The notes: a model not told the origin generated them from the letters alone. Counted from the first letter of the stretch, positions 9,956-21,541 are shown. The stretch: DNA of 64,000 bases from Prorocentrum cordatum (GCA_963575745.1 CAUYUJ010015837.1:219621-283620), one strand, 5' to 3'. Numbers and translations are program-made.

Positions 9956-10679
9956 CGGAGGTTGGGGGATGAGTCCGACGTGAAACAGAGACCCCCCCTA
10001 CCGGGAAATCGATTTCGGTTTCGGGTTCGTGTCGCGCGTGACGTGCGTGCGTGCGGGCGAGGCGAAGCTGCGTGGGCGGGCGAGAGGAACTGCTCCTGTG
10101 GCTGGGCCGCGGCCGGACCAAATGTTCCTCCTCTGGCGGCCGGTGGCCCGCGGTGTCCCGCCGGTGTCCCGCTGGTGTCCCGAAGTCCCCCTGTGGCTGG
10201 GCCGCGGCCGGACCAAATGTTTCTTCTCCGGCGGCTGGTGGCCCGCGGTGTCCCGCTAGTGTACCCCTGGTGTCCCGAAATCCTCCTGTGGCTGGGCCGC
10301 GGCCGGACCAAAAGTCTTTCCACCAGGCAAACGGTGCCCCGCGGTGTCCCGCTAGTGTCCCCCTGGTGTCCCGCCGTGACTGCGGCGAGCTATCCAATGC
10401 AAGGCTACATGCAAACCGACATGCAAACCGAAAAGCACATCGAAATGCAAATTGACATGCACATCCAAATGCAATTCGTAAGGCGCCGTGGGTTGCGTAT
10501 TTAAAACGCCTGCGGCGAGCTTTCCAATGCAAGTAGACATGCACATCGAGATGCAGATCGAAAAGCAAATCGACATGCACGTCGATATGCGCACCACAGG
10601 CATCGTCAGAACAACAGTCACCACTGTTGCCCATGGCTGCCCCCCCAACCTCCTTATCACCCGCAGGGTGGTCGTATAG
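9956..10679 (+). mobile_element. composite element, copy 1
   Basis: Shares its architecture with 17913-19427. The head is CGGAGGTTGGGGGATGAG, then CGGTTTCG-type sequence and GGCGAGGCGAAGCTGCGTGG. Next come three copies of a segment with GGCTGGGCCGCGGCCGGAC and GGTGTCCCG, a tract of ACATGCAAATCGA-like 12-mers, and the tail CAACCTCCTTATCACCCGC..GGGTGGTCGTATAGG. The tail contains CCCCAACCTCC, inverse of the head GGAGGTTGGGG, so imperfect terminal inversions are present. TATG/TATA microsatellites flank both ends. Confidence 0.7.
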
Positions 10680-10854
10680 GGTATACATACACACATATAT
10701 ATGTATATATATATATATATATATATAGACGGTGTGTGTATATGAAATTGTTTGCGTACGAAGACATGCATAAGGCCGTGCTGCTGGCGTTCGGCGGCGG
10801 CTTTGCAGTTGGCACGTGGCCCTCGCGGCGAGCCCCGCTGGCGGCTGCAGCCCG

Positions 10855-10925
10855 CTCGGGGCTTGAGGAGGAGGAGGAGGAGGAGGAGGAGGAGGAGGAG
10901 GACGAGGAGGAGGAGGAGGAGGAGG
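10855..10925. repeat. GGA microsatellite
   Basis: GAG/GGA triplets, giving poly-Glu on the + strand. Confidence 0.9.
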
Positions 10926-10971
10926 CGCAGGACCAGGTTGCCATCGCACGGGTCCGCGCCATGGGCCAGTG

Positions 10972-11481
10972 ATGGCGGCCGCAGCCGCCGCTGTTGGTCA
11001 ACATCTCGCGTTGGCCGGCCTGGACGAGGGCGACTTCGTGCTGGAGCTGTCCGCGTCGCTGGTGCACGGATCTGGCATGAGCGTCTGATCATTTCGTTCC
11101 TGCCAAGTCGCCACGTTCGGTACTGCTATTCTCACGCCTGATGGGCACTACTGCGTGGAGGTGATCACCACCAAAGGGGTTGACATCCGGGAGTACGCCA
11201 TCCCTGCTGGAGGGGCGGCAGGAGGCGCCTCCTGGGCCACGGGGCCTGACGGGGCGGCAGGGCGCTGCTTGTGCCAGGCGAGGTTGCTGCCGCGTCGGCG
11301 GGGCACGCTCGGCTTTGCCCCAGGCCCGGCAGTCGCCCTCAACGCGGTCGGGCGCGCGATCGCGACTGTCGAGCCCGTGGCGCCGGCCGCCGCCGTTGAT
11401 GGCGCTGCCGGCCTCTTCGCGACGGGCTTGCCTCCGCGTCCGAGCGCGGGAGCGACGCGGCGCCGATGTCCGGCGCCTTAG
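10972..11481 (+). pseudogene. gag-like N-terminal fragment of the retroelement
   Basis: ATG at 10972 opens MAAAAAAVGQHLALAGLDEG with VLELSAS following, then stops at 11083. A shift later the frame resumes with ATFGTAILTPDGHYCVEVIT and runs to 11481. The start has the look of a retroelement ORF1 rather than a host protein. Confidence 0.4.
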
Positions 11482-13169
11482 GCTTGGCGGGCAACGCGCG
11501 TGCGGCCCCAGCCCTCCGCGACTGGGTGGCGGCCGAGAAGGCGCGGGGGGCGAGCGGAGGAGGGTGCGCCGACAGGCGAGTGAGGAGCGGTCACGCGGGC
11601 GGGGCAGGCGCGGGAGGTGGCTCAGGCTCTGGCGGGCGCGGGGGCGGCGGGCGAGGGGTCGGGCGAGGCCGCGGGCGCTGCCGTGACAAGCGTGGCGGGG
11701 GCCCAGACGCCAACGGCTGAGGAGCTCCGAGTGGGGGCCGATCGGCCAGCCCTCCCCTTCGGGTATGATTGCGGCGCCTGGCATCCAGGAGCGCTTCGAC
11801 ATCCTGATGCGTTCCCGCTGCCGGTCGCCCCTGTCGAGCCCTCGCGCGAAACATGGCCCCCAGGCCGCAGCTCTGCTCGTCGTTGCGGCCACCGCGCTCA
11901 TTGCGATGGGCGCATTCGTGCTGCCAGTTCTGCACTTCAAACATTCTGGCCCCCGGCCCTCGTCCGCTACATCTGGGCATGAGGGGTGGCGCCAGGTCAT
12001 CGTGCGCATGTCCCGCAGCACTGACGACTCGCGGGCGCCTCCAGCCGAGTTCACCGCGTCGAGAGCTAGTCATGTCAAGACGGAGCCCTCCAGGAGCTCA
12101 TCTCCTCCGCCGGCTTGTGCGGTTCTGGCGCCGCCTCGTCAACCCGTTGCGCCCGCGACCGTGTCGCTTGGCCTTCTGCGGGTGCTGCGCCCGTCAGCGT
12201 CGTGGACCTTGTGCAGCCTGAGTGAACTGTGGGAAACCGACCCCGGACTCCACAACTATAGATTTTGCTTGTAACGTTCTGAATTTGTGGCGAACGTGCG
12301 TAAGTGTAGGCGCCCTGTACCCGAGGTTGTTGGCAGTTGCCGCAGGGGGGCCTCGCTCGCGCGGCGTCGTCCTGGGCCCGCTCGACGCGCCCGCGCCCGC
12401 GCCGACGTTCTCGGGGCCGCGCGTGCCGTGGCCGCGGCGTGCAGTTTGCGGCGACGGCGGCGCTGTCCTTCGCGCGGCAGCGCCGCTTGTCCAGGCGAGG
12501 GCCGCCGCCCCCGCCCCCGTCGCCCCCCTCGTGACCCCGCCGACGGGACAGTGTAGATCGGGGGCGCTTTTCTGGAGGCAACTGGTCGCCAAATATAGAG
12601 TTCTTTAGGAGGTGTCTTTATGATCCATTTTTTTGTTTATAAGCTTTTCGGGGCTCTCCCGCGCGAGACTTTCCGCCTCCGGGAAGTTTCGATCGATTTT
12701 AAGTTTGTGCAAACTTTTCGCCTGGTGCCTAAGCTTTGTTTTTTTGGTGGATCTCAACTAGTCGATGCGCGCCCGTGCGCGGCGGGCCCCGGGCGCCGTC
12801 CTGGGCTCTCGCCAGCGCCGACATGGGCCGACGCGCCCTTCTGTTTTTGCCCCGGCACGAGCGCGTGAATATCCACAATGACAGTGGGCGTTGGCCGCGT
12901 GTCATCACAAGGCAACGCCAAGTTCAAACGTCGATGGGCATAGCAGCAGCGCGCCGCGCGCGTGGAATTGCGCGGCGTTGTCGTTGGCTGACCGTCGAGC
13001 AGTTTCCGCTTGCAGTGCGCGCGTCGTTCGACGGTCGAATTGGTTTCCAGCTCCTCGTTTGGAGGGTGGGGGTCGATTTACATGCGTTCGCTGAGGGCGA
13101 GGCGTGGCTGGTGGGTTGGCGGAGCCATGTGCGTCGAGATCGGCGTTCCGCGGCGGTCGTTGCTCAGGT

Positions 13170-13905
13170 GCCCGAAAGGGCCGCGCTGCGACTCGGCCGT
13201 GATTCGCGACGCGGGCACGCGCGGATGACATTTTTTCAGCGGACTTCGGGCAGTCCCATGCCGTCGGTCTCCTGCTCGCCGCGAAGAAGACCCGCCCGCG
13301 GCGGGGCCGCCGTCCGCGGCGGCCTTCGGCTCCGTCGAGGCGCCTGCAGTTGGGATGGATCTATCGTCTTGCGACCTGGAGCGCGCCTTCTACCGCCTGA
13401 GGCCCTCCGAGGGCGCGAGGAATGTTCGCGTCGCCTCCCGTCGCCGCAGGTGCGCTGCAGGAGCTCGGTCTGATCTGCCTCGACTTCGACCCTTCGCGTC
13501 CGCGTCGCCGCGGGGCGCTCTGTCGCTCGTGGGCTCGGGCGCTGCGCTCGTGCCAGTCTGCCGCCCTTGCCGTGCTAGATGGCGGGGGCCGCGGCGCGAC
13601 CGCGGCGGCGCTGGATGGGCCGGCGGGGGTCGATGTCCTTCGCCCCGCCCGTCGGGGTCGCCGCCCGCGTCGACAACATCCCCGCCTTCGGCCTGGGCAG
13701 GGGCGCGGTTGACCTCGCTGCGCAGCGGCTCCCGGTGAAATTCTGGGCTCGCGGGCTGCTGGCCCGCGAGATCGAGCTCGCCTCGCTGGGCGCCGACGTC
13801 TCGGGCCCCAGCCTCAGGGGCGGCAGGCGCCTGCGCATCGATCCCCCGCGGCATCTGGTGGCTGCGCCTCGGCGTGTCGGGGCTGCTATGTCGCGGGTGG
13901 TGTAG
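13170..13905 (+). pseudogene. reverse-transcriptase-like fragment
   Basis: Pieces in shifting frames read GPPSAAAFGSVEAPAVGMDL then SSCDLERAFYRLRPSEGA (about 13354-13412), and later RVDNIPAFGLGRGAVDLAAQ (about 13665-13725). DLERAFY resembles the first catalytic block and VDNIPAFG the YVDD-type box, here VDN. At least two frameshifts separate them. Confidence 0.5.
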
Positions 13906-14029
13906 TGGCCGCGTGCTTCGTGTATTTCCTGGCTGCGTCGCGTGGGCGCCCATGATTCGTTGGGGAGCGCTGGCCCCTCCCCGGTGCGTCTGCAGCATCG
14001 TCGAAGTCTATGGCGAGAGGCAGGGCGGG

Positions 14030-14340
14030 ATCTGAGCGTCAGCGGCCCAGGAGCTCACCGTCATCAGGGACCTGCACCCTGTCTTGTCTTGTGATCTGGC
14101 CGTGGTCCGTCGCCAGCGACGACCTTCGGCTCGGGTGCGATGCGCCGCCGGGCCCCCGCCGCGGCCCGCGCCGCTCTGGGGCGTTGCTCGAAACAGTGGC
14201 GCTGCAAGGTCGAGGGCGGGCGCCGGTCGCCGGCGCTGTCGCCTCGTCTCGCGAGCATCGAGACCGCTTGTGAGTCTCGTGAAAAGAGCTGGGCGCTGTG
14301 TCGCCTCGGGCGGAGGAGCCCATCCCTTCTTTGTTTCCAT
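14030..14340 (+). pseudogene. RNase-H-like fragment of the retroelement
   Basis: A short run AQELTVIRDLHPVLSCDLAV follows the RT piece in the expected order; downstream the frame is lost. Assignment rests on position and general resemblance only. Confidence 0.3.
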
Positions 14341-15599
14341 CTAGCTATCCTCATGGCCTCGTGCGCGCCTTCCTGCGCTTGCCCAGTTACCGCGTCGCCC
14401 TTCGCGCCCTGCGGGCGATCCGCCGCCCCTTCTTTGCTGCGCGTGCTCCAGGGCTCAGCGACGGGCGCCGGAGGGCCTCGAGTGGCAGTCGGGCGGCGGG
14501 CTGATCGAGCCCGACAGGCTGCGGCAGGGCGTTCTTGGCAGCGGCCGCGGGCCCCTGCAGAATTTGGCGGGCCGCGGGATGCATTCCAACCTTCTCTTCG
14601 GGAGCGACCCTCGGGCTCGGCGAGATTCCCGCGCGTGTCGCGCGAGGGAATTTCTGGAGGGGGTGTCAGCGCAGTCGGTGTGCCGTGGGGCCGATGTTTT
14701 TTTCCCGGAGGGCGAGGCGCTGCCTGCGTCGCGTCGCCGCCGGCGTCGCCATCTCGCTTGTCGCGGAAGACGCGTGGTAGCCCTAGTGGGCGACCGCCCA
14801 TTGGCGTTGTCGCGTTCGCAAGGATTGGCCCGCTCGAAGCGTTTACGTTCGCGCGTTAATCATGCGCGCTCGTTGCCCTTGGCCGCCGGCTCGAGGCTCG
14901 CCCCCCGCGGGGTCGCCTCGGAGAGGGGTCCCGTGATCCCCTCGGCCGTGGGGGGCTGGGGTGGTTGGCGCTCGCCGCCTGCTCCGCCGTGCGAGGGCGC
15001 GGCGCGGTTGTCGCGCCGCCGGTGCTGCTGGGGGCCCGCCTTCCGCCCGCCGCGAGGGGGGTGGCGCGCGGGGCTGCTGTCCGCGTCGGCACGGGCGAGA
15101 CGTCGGGCCGGGCTGGCGGCGACGGCCTCGGGCGGGGGGCGGGCCCTCCCAGCGCGGCGCTGCTGGAGCAGCTTGCCGCGCGCCCGAACGCCGAGACGCC
15201 CTCGCCACTTGCTGCGTCGGGCGCCAACGTGGCTGGAGCAGCGCGGGCCAGCGGGACAGGTCCTCGCCGAGCACATCGCTTCCCGATGTCTCTCGGCGGC
15301 CGCGGCGAACGTAGGTTCGCTGACCCCCGGCCCACTTGGCGCTGGGGCTGCCGAGGCAGGTGGGGGCGCTGTCGCCGAGAGCTTCTCGGGCGATGCAGGC
15401 TTGGAAAACGACGCGCGCCTGCCCTCGCGCGCCCGCCGATTCCAGGGGCGGCCGCGTTTGCGTCGGCGGCAGCAGGCCCCTGCGGCGGCCATGGCGTGCC
15501 TTCGCCAGGCCGAGGCGCAGAGGCTCGCGACCGACGGCGTCGCGCTGCCCTCGGTGATGGCTGGCGCCGCCCATCAGTTCTGGAGCTTGTTGCTCCGCC

Positions 15600-15990
15600 T
15601 GCCGGCCGTGGCCGGGCAGTCAGGGCGGGGTCTTTCGACGAGTTCTCCTCGACCTCGGCCTCTACCTCGCGCTTGTCTTGATGGCTCTCCCGCGGGGGGG
15701 CCAGGGGCGCCGCTCTGGAGTTTCAACCTGGCCCAGCTGAACATGTATTTTGCGCTGGCCGCTGGGGCCCCGGGGAAGCCCCCCCCCCCCCCGGCGCGGA
15801 GTGCGTCGCGGCGGTGTGGGCGGCGACCTGCTCGCTCAGAAGAGATCCATTGGGCAGGTCTTTCGCCGCGGCCGCTGGGTCGTTGCGACGGCGTGCGAAG
15901 GAGACGGCCTTTCTGCGCGAGCTGCAGGACGCGGCGCTGAAGGTCTTCGAGCTCGGCGCGATCGTTGAGCAAATCCTTTGCCTGCGGCTC
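15600..15990 (+). pseudogene. tyrosine-recombinase-like fragment
   Basis: Pieces read DLGLYLALVLMALPRGG (about 15646-15696) and, after shifts, LAQKRSIGQVFRRGRWVV (about 15832-15885). These resemble the catalytic-domain helix and the RGRW segment near the C-terminus of tyrosine recombinases of DIRS-type elements. The catalytic Arg, His and Tyr are not visible in one frame. Confidence 0.35.
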
Positions 15991-16533
15991 GAGGAGGGCT
16001 TCCTCGGCGCTGGGCCCCAGCGCCTCGCGCCTCCGAGGCTCGCCGCGGCTGCGCAGGGCGGGGCCCCAGACGCGCGGGGGGCGGGCGGGGCGCCGGCCTG
16101 CCGCGAGCCCGCCGAGCGGATCGCCGCGGCCGGCCGCCCTGCGTGGCCAGGCGGCGGCTCCGGTTCGTGATCGCCTCGGGCGCCGCTTCGTGGCTGCGGT
16201 CGAGCGCGGGGCACTGCGCTGGCGCCGTGTCGCGCTCGGGCTGTTCATCGCCTCGGGGCGCCTCGCTGCCGCGGCCCGGCGCTCGGGGCTGTCTGCCCTT
16301 GGTTTGGTTGTTCCCTGGTCGCCTCTGGGTGGCCCGCTGCTCGGCCGGGCTATCGCCGCGAGCGCGCGCCGCGCGCAGGCGGGCTGCTCGGCCGCGCTGT
16401 CGCCGCAGCGTTCTTCGGGGCTCCCTGCGCGACGCGGTCGAGGGCGCCCCGGAGGCAGCTGTGGTCCCTCGCCCAGCCCATGGGCGTCGACGCTTTGTTA
16501 ACTTGCGAGGCCGCATTTTTGGTCACGGGCGAC

Positions 16534-16534
<1 letters not shown>

Positions 16535-16616
<82 letters not shown>
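16535..16616. repeat. 82-base poly(T) tract
   Basis: Uninterrupted T run. It could be the poly(A) of a minus-strand retroposed transcript lying to its right, or replication/assembly slippage. No gene was recognised to its right. Confidence 0.9.
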
Positions 16617-17127
16617 CCCCCTCATCCCACCTTTCGCATCATTCGTTTGTGCACGAAACCCAATATTCCAGCGGCGTTGGATAGTCCATCTAGCTCGCTA
16701 GCGTGGCATGCCACACCCCTCGCAGCTATGATTCGTTCATCTAGTGTTCAGATTTGCGATCTCGATCGCTGCCAGGTCGGCACATAGTGGGAGAAGCGCG
16801 CAAGGTCAGCCGCGTGGAGCCTTGGGTCCTTCGAGGGTCTCGCTGGGCTCTGTTCTGGTCGAAGGGGCGCTTGTTCGCGCGCGGGCAACATGCGCGTCGC
16901 CTCCTCTGGCCAAAGCCCCCTCGGTTGCAAGTGCGCCGCTCAAGCTGCGGCGCGCAGCAAAACTTGTCAAGCATGCTGTGTCTAGACCCAAGCTCGCCAT
17001 GACCACCATCGTTCGTGAATGGTGCTTCTTTCTGGTCAAGCGTTTCCCGGCGTCGAATTGCCGCGTGACTCTCATTCTGCCCTCCTGCGGTGTTTGCTAG
17101 GCCCGGACTTATTTATGGGATTCGGGA

Positions 17128-17655
17128 CCTCATCTGTTCTTGCCTTCGCTGCTCCGCGCGCTGCGATTTCGCTTGTGCCTCTCGGGTCTGGCTCTCGTCA
17201 AGTACAGGTGGCGCCTGGCTCGGTCTTCGCACGTGCAGCGGAAAGCAGCGTCGGTCCGCCCGGTCATCGTCGCTGCAGCAGTCAACTGGTTAATCTTTGC
17301 GTTCGTGGTGGCTGGGCGGTCTGTCCAGTTTTCAGTGCGCGAGCAGAGCCCCGAATCAGAGTGCCGCGCTTCCCCATGCCAGCTTATTGTCCATTGGCAA
17401 TTATGTTCAGGCGCGCCCACTCTTGCGCCGCCAACTGTTTCAGTTAGTAGTCTTTTCTTGCATGGGACCTTTTCAGGGCTGTCCTTCTCTGCTCCGCACG
17501 CTGCGACTTTGCCTGTGCCTCTCGGGTCCGTATTTCGTCGAGCGCAGCGGGCGCCTGGCTCGGTCCGCGCGCGTGCAACAAAAAGGAGCGGCGTTCTCAT
17601 CGGTCATCGTCGCCGCGGCAGTCAACGGGTCAGTCCTTGTACGCGTGGTGGCGAT
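17128..17655 (+). repeat. tandem duplication, period about 340 bases
   Basis: 17128-17310 and 17472-17655 match: CTGCTCCGC, TGTGCCTCTCGGGTC, GCGCCTGGCTCGGTC and GCAGTCAAC recur at the same spacing. The stretch 16617-17127 before it has no recognised feature. Confidence 0.75.
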
Positions 17656-17679
17656 TGAATTGTTTTCTATTCGAAGTAG

Positions 17680-17912
17680 TGTGTATACATCTATGTATGT
17701 AGATATGTGTACGCATATACGCATGCATGTACACGTGCATACTCGCATGCCTGCATGGGGGATCACGCGCACACGCCGACATCCACAGACACATATCTAT
17801 ATGTATGCACGTATGCAATTACACTAACCGCATGCATCTGCACACACACATATGCATATTTATGTGTATATATTTACATGTGTATATACGTCTTTTTTAT
17901 TATATACATGTA
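17680..17912. repeat. TATG/CATGCA-type microsatellite
   Basis: Irregular tetranucleotide tract abutting the left end of composite element copy 2, as at copy 1. Confidence 0.8.
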
Positions 17913-18192
17913 TCGGAGGTGAGGGGGTGAGATCGAACTGGGACGGAGAGCCCCCCTACAGGGAAATCGGTTTCGGTTTCGTGTTCGTGCGTGCCGTGCG
18001 TGCGGGCGAGGCGAAGCTGCGTGGGTGGGCGAGAAATAAGTCTCCTCTAGCTGAGGCGCGTCCGGACCCAAACTCTCCGTTCCGGCATCCGGTGCCCCGC
18101 GGTGTCCCGCCGGTGTCCCGCTCGGGGGCCGGTGGCGCGCGGTGTCCCGCCGGTGTCCCGCCGGTGTCCCGATGGTGTCCCGTCGGTGTCAC

Positions 18193-18224
<32 letters not shown>

Positions 18225-19427
18225 CGATGATGATGATGATGATGATGGTGTTGTTGATGATGATGATTTTTGATGATGTTGGTGATAGTGGTGAGGATGA
18301 TGGTGTCCCGATGACGATGATGATGATGTCGACGGAGTTGATGATGATTGAGATTGTGGTGATGATGATGGTGCTCCGATGATGGTGATGTTGATGAGGA
18401 TGATGTTGATGATGATGATGATGGTGCCCCGATGATGATGGTGATGCCGATGATGATGGTGATGCTGTTTTGATGATGTTAATGAGGTTCATACGATTTG
18501 ATGATGCTGATGATCAAGATGATGATGATGGTGTCCCGATGATGATGAGGTTGATGATGATGCTGTTGATGATGATGGTGATGATGGTGTCCTGATGATG
18601 ATTAGGATGATGACGATGGTGAGGATGATGGTGTCCCGATGATGATGATGTTGATCATGAAGATGATGAGGAGGTGATGATGATGATTTTGATGACGGTG
18701 TCCCACTTATGGTGATGATGCTGATGTTGATGGTGATGATGGGGTCCCGATGTTGCTGGTGACGATGGTGATGATGATGGTGATGCTGATGGTGTGCCGA
18801 TGATGAGGATGTTGTTGATGATGATATTGTAATGATGATGGTGTCTCGATGCTGATGATGATGTTGTTGACGTTGTTCATGATCATGATGATGATGTGAT
18901 GATTGTGCTCCGATGATGATGATGGTGTTCCGGTGATGATGGTGTTGATGATGATGATGTCGACGATGATGGTGCCCCGATGATGATGGTGATGGTGATG
19001 TCGATGATGATGTTGATGAGGTGGTGATGATCATGGTGTCCTGATGATGCTGCTGATGGAGATGATGCGGATGACGTTGATGACGAGGATGTTGATGATG
19101 ATGATGATGATGATGATTTTTTTTGTTTGTAATATCGATTGTGATATCGATGGTGATTTCGATAATTATACCGAATGTGAGATCGATTGTGGTATCGATA
19201 GTGAGATCGATCGTGATATCGATTCTGAGATAAATCGTCAGATCGATCGTGAGATCGAACGAATGAAATAGATCGAGTGAGATCGATCGTGAGTTCGATC
19301 GAGTGAGATCGATCGAGCGAGACCGTTCGTGAGATCGATAGTGATATCGATAGTGATACCGATCGAGTGAGACGTTGGCTCCTCCCCCCCGAACCTCCTA
19401 ATCACCCGAAGGGTGGTCGTATAGGTA
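17913..19427 (+). mobile_element. composite element, copy 2 (expanded)
   Basis: Head CGGAGGTGAGGGGGTGAG, then CGGTTTCGGTTTCG, GGGCGAGGCGAAGCTGCGTGG and GGTGTCCCGCCGGTGTCCCG as in copy 1. The middle is grown by about 940 bases of (GATGAT)n into which GGTGTCCCGATG is regularly spaced (18190-19125), then a GATCGATCGTGAGATC array (19140-19375). The tail GAACCTCCTAATCACCCGAA..GGGTGGTCGTATAGG equals that of copy 1. Confidence 0.7.
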
Positions 19428-19775
19428 TAGGTATGGGTATAGGTATAGGTATAGGTATAGGTATAAGTATATGTATAGATATAAGTGTGTATGTATGTAT
19501 GTATATGTATATATGTATATGTATATGCATATGTATATGTGTGTATATATATACACATATACATATACATATATTATATATACAGGGATGTTTGTATATG
19601 TTTTCTCCTACGCCTATAATCATAATTTGAACATTTAGATCTGTTTGTCAGCCTGTGTGTCGTTCTGTCTATCGGCCTGTCTGTCTGTGTGTCTGCCTGT
19701 CCGTCTGTCTGTCTCTCTGTCTCTTTCTCTCTCTCTCTCTCGTGCTCTCTCTACTTATATTTGTATGTATATGTA

Positions 19776-19824
<49 letters not shown>

Positions 19825-19895
19825 GTATGTGTATGGATGTATGTATGTATGTATGTATGTATGTATGTATGTATGTATGTATATATACATGTCTA
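19428..19895. repeat. microsatellite block
   Basis: Successive (GGTATA)n, (TATG)n, (CTGT)n, (CTCT)n, (TGTGTA)n and (TATG)n tracts directly right of the composite element. Confidence 0.9.
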
Positions 19896-20003
19896 TGTAG
19901 ATATGTAGATTTCGAAGGCCTGGGCGCGACGTCAGAAGCGCACGTTTCCTGGGCAGGATGGGCCATTCTTTCCCGCCCTCGCGCGGCCCGCCCATGCGCG
20001 CGC

Positions 20004-20127
20004 ATGGCCTCCACCGGCGCCGGGGAGGCGCCACCAGAGCCCAGCGCGAGGCCGGCGGCGGCGGTCTTGGACGCGGCCGCCGCCAGCCGCAGGGAGGAGG
20101 TCGCCAGGATCGGCGGCGCGCCCAGGG
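20004..20127 (+). CDS. possible first exon of the Mcm10-like gene
   Basis: ATG 20004 opens MASTGAGEAPPEPSARPAAA, then Ala- and Arg-rich sequence ending ..RIGGAPR before CAGGGGAAAAG. It is the only upstream frame with a normal start, and ..GAPR could join to KREALRRNLEKRR of the exon at 21542 in phase 2. The intervening intron would hold the CTTGG element at 20408-21427. The donor is not resolved. Confidence 0.35.
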
Positions 20128-20407
20128 GAAAAGTGGGAAAGAGCGGGCCAATGCATGCGGAGTTAGGCTGGGGTAGGTGGGTGGAATATCATTGTTGTCA
20201 TCTTCCGCAGGCCATTTGTGCCCAGAAGTTTGCTAGGCGTGATGGTGCACAGACGCCCACAGCTGGATCCCAAGACCAGCAGCAAACAGCAGCCCTCTCA
20301 CACGTAGTTGCGAACAAACTTTCGGTGTCTCGCTGCCTTCTCTCTTGTTCGGGGCGGGCCTTTTCGGAAGGCTCCGAAGTCGCCGCGCCTTCTGACAAAT
20401 TTTATTG

Positions 20408-21427
20408 AATCGCTTCGCTCATTCCGCCGGCCCTTGATATGGCATCGCTGGTTTTTGTCTGTGTGTTCGTTGCCATGTTGCGCTCTTGGGGGCGGGTGTC
20501 GTTCGGACGCGTTGCGTGGGGAGTTTTGATGGTGAAGCAGTTCCCTGGGGGTCGTCTCTCGATGGGGCGAAATAGAGTCGTCGTCAAGATGCTTCTTTGG
20601 GGGGCCTCTTGGGGTCTGTTGAGAGGCCGTTCGGGGGCGCCTGGGAGACATGTTTGAAGCCTTCTGGGGCTTCTTTTGGGCCTCCTGGGAGTCTCCTGGG
20701 GCCTCTTGGCGACATCTTGGGGCCTCTTGGAGGCCTCTTGGGGCCTCTTTGGGACCTCCTGGGCGCCTTCTGGGACGGAGGGCTCCATTTTTGAGTTCTC
20801 GGTATCCCTCCTGAGTCCCGTCTTCACTTGGGCCGTCTTGAGGGCTCTCTTGGGTCGTTTCGGCGCCGTCTTGGGAGCTTCGTGGGCCGTCTTGGAGCGG
20901 TCTTGGGGGCCTCTTGGGCCGTCTTGGAGCGTCCGGAAGCCGAAAAAGCCAGAACACAAAAAACATCGAAAAAACAAATGAAAATCAACGATTTTGGCCT
21001 CTTGGGGCTCTCTTCGGAGGCCTCTTGGAAGGCTCTTGGGGCGTCTTGGAGGCCTCTTGGGCTGTCTTGGGGGCCTTTTGGGCCGTCTTGGGGTCATCTT
21101 CGGCGTCTTCGAGCGCTCTTTGGGCGTCTCGGGGGCCTCTTGGGCAGTCTTGGGGGCCTCTTGGGGCACTCTGAGCGCGCTCTGGGGAGCCTGAGAGGCC
21201 GCACCCAGAAGGAAAACCATCTCTGAGTAGACTTGGTCGGGCGGCGGTCGGGCGGCGGTCGGGCGGCGGTCGGGCGGCGACCGGGCGGCGACCGGGCGTT
21301 GGTCGGGGTACTTTTCGCCGGGGGACCCCCAGGGGCCGCCCCGCGCGCGCGAACTAGAAATACTGTTAATACTGTTAACCAGTTACCGGAGATCTTAGCA
21401 CGCCCTGGCCCGTTGGGCCGGCGAATA
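20408..21427 (+). mobile_element. CTTGG-core element, subfamily 1, copy A
   Basis: Starts AATCGCTTCGCTCATTCCGC (then CGGCCC) and ends GGCCCGTTGGGCCGGCGAAT, which are imperfect inverted termini. The core is (CTTGGGGCCTCTTGG)-like units, interrupted near 20930-21010 by a conserved spacer (GGAAGCCGAAAAAGCC ... GATTTTGGCCTCTTGG). The 3' part has CCATCTCTGA, CCCCAGGGGCCG, GTTAACCAGTTACCGGAG and ATCTTAGCACGCC. Copies B and C share this plan. Confidence 0.75.
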
Positions 21428-21541
21428 AGCCTTCCCCGAAGGCAAAGACAACTTCTCAGGAGGCGCGGGGGCTCCCGAAAAAGCCTCGCCGCTGTCTGTG
21501 GAGGCATCTTCTGTCTCACTTCCCCCCCCGCCCGCCGCCGA

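Larger units (their letters stand above)
10972..16200 (+). mobile_element. decayed retroelement relic, probably DIRS-like
   Basis: Frameshifted coding fragments on the + strand follow the order gag-like, reverse transcriptase, RNase-H-like, tyrosine-recombinase-like; the last would make it DIRS-like. Everything is GC-rich, without flanking LTRs, and broken by many stops and shifts. Families are judged from short motifs only. The parts are listed separately. Between them, 11482-13169 and 14341-15599 have long open frames on both strands that I take as by-products of high GC. Confidence 0.4.

Noticed and set aside
9372-10949. 525-residue minus-strand open frame
   Set aside because: It crosses a minisatellite, a tetranucleotide tract and the composite repeat element. 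Its residues are Pro/Arg/His/Tyr repeats without a domain.
11089-12054. 321-residue minus-strand open frame
   Set aside because: It lies opposite the retroelement gag-like region and has no domain or splice context. High GC explains the lack of stops.
14564-15940. 458-residue + strand open frame
   Set aside because: Very GC-rich, with all frames open on both strands. The recognisable retroelement fragments lie in several other frames, so this frame is a by-product.
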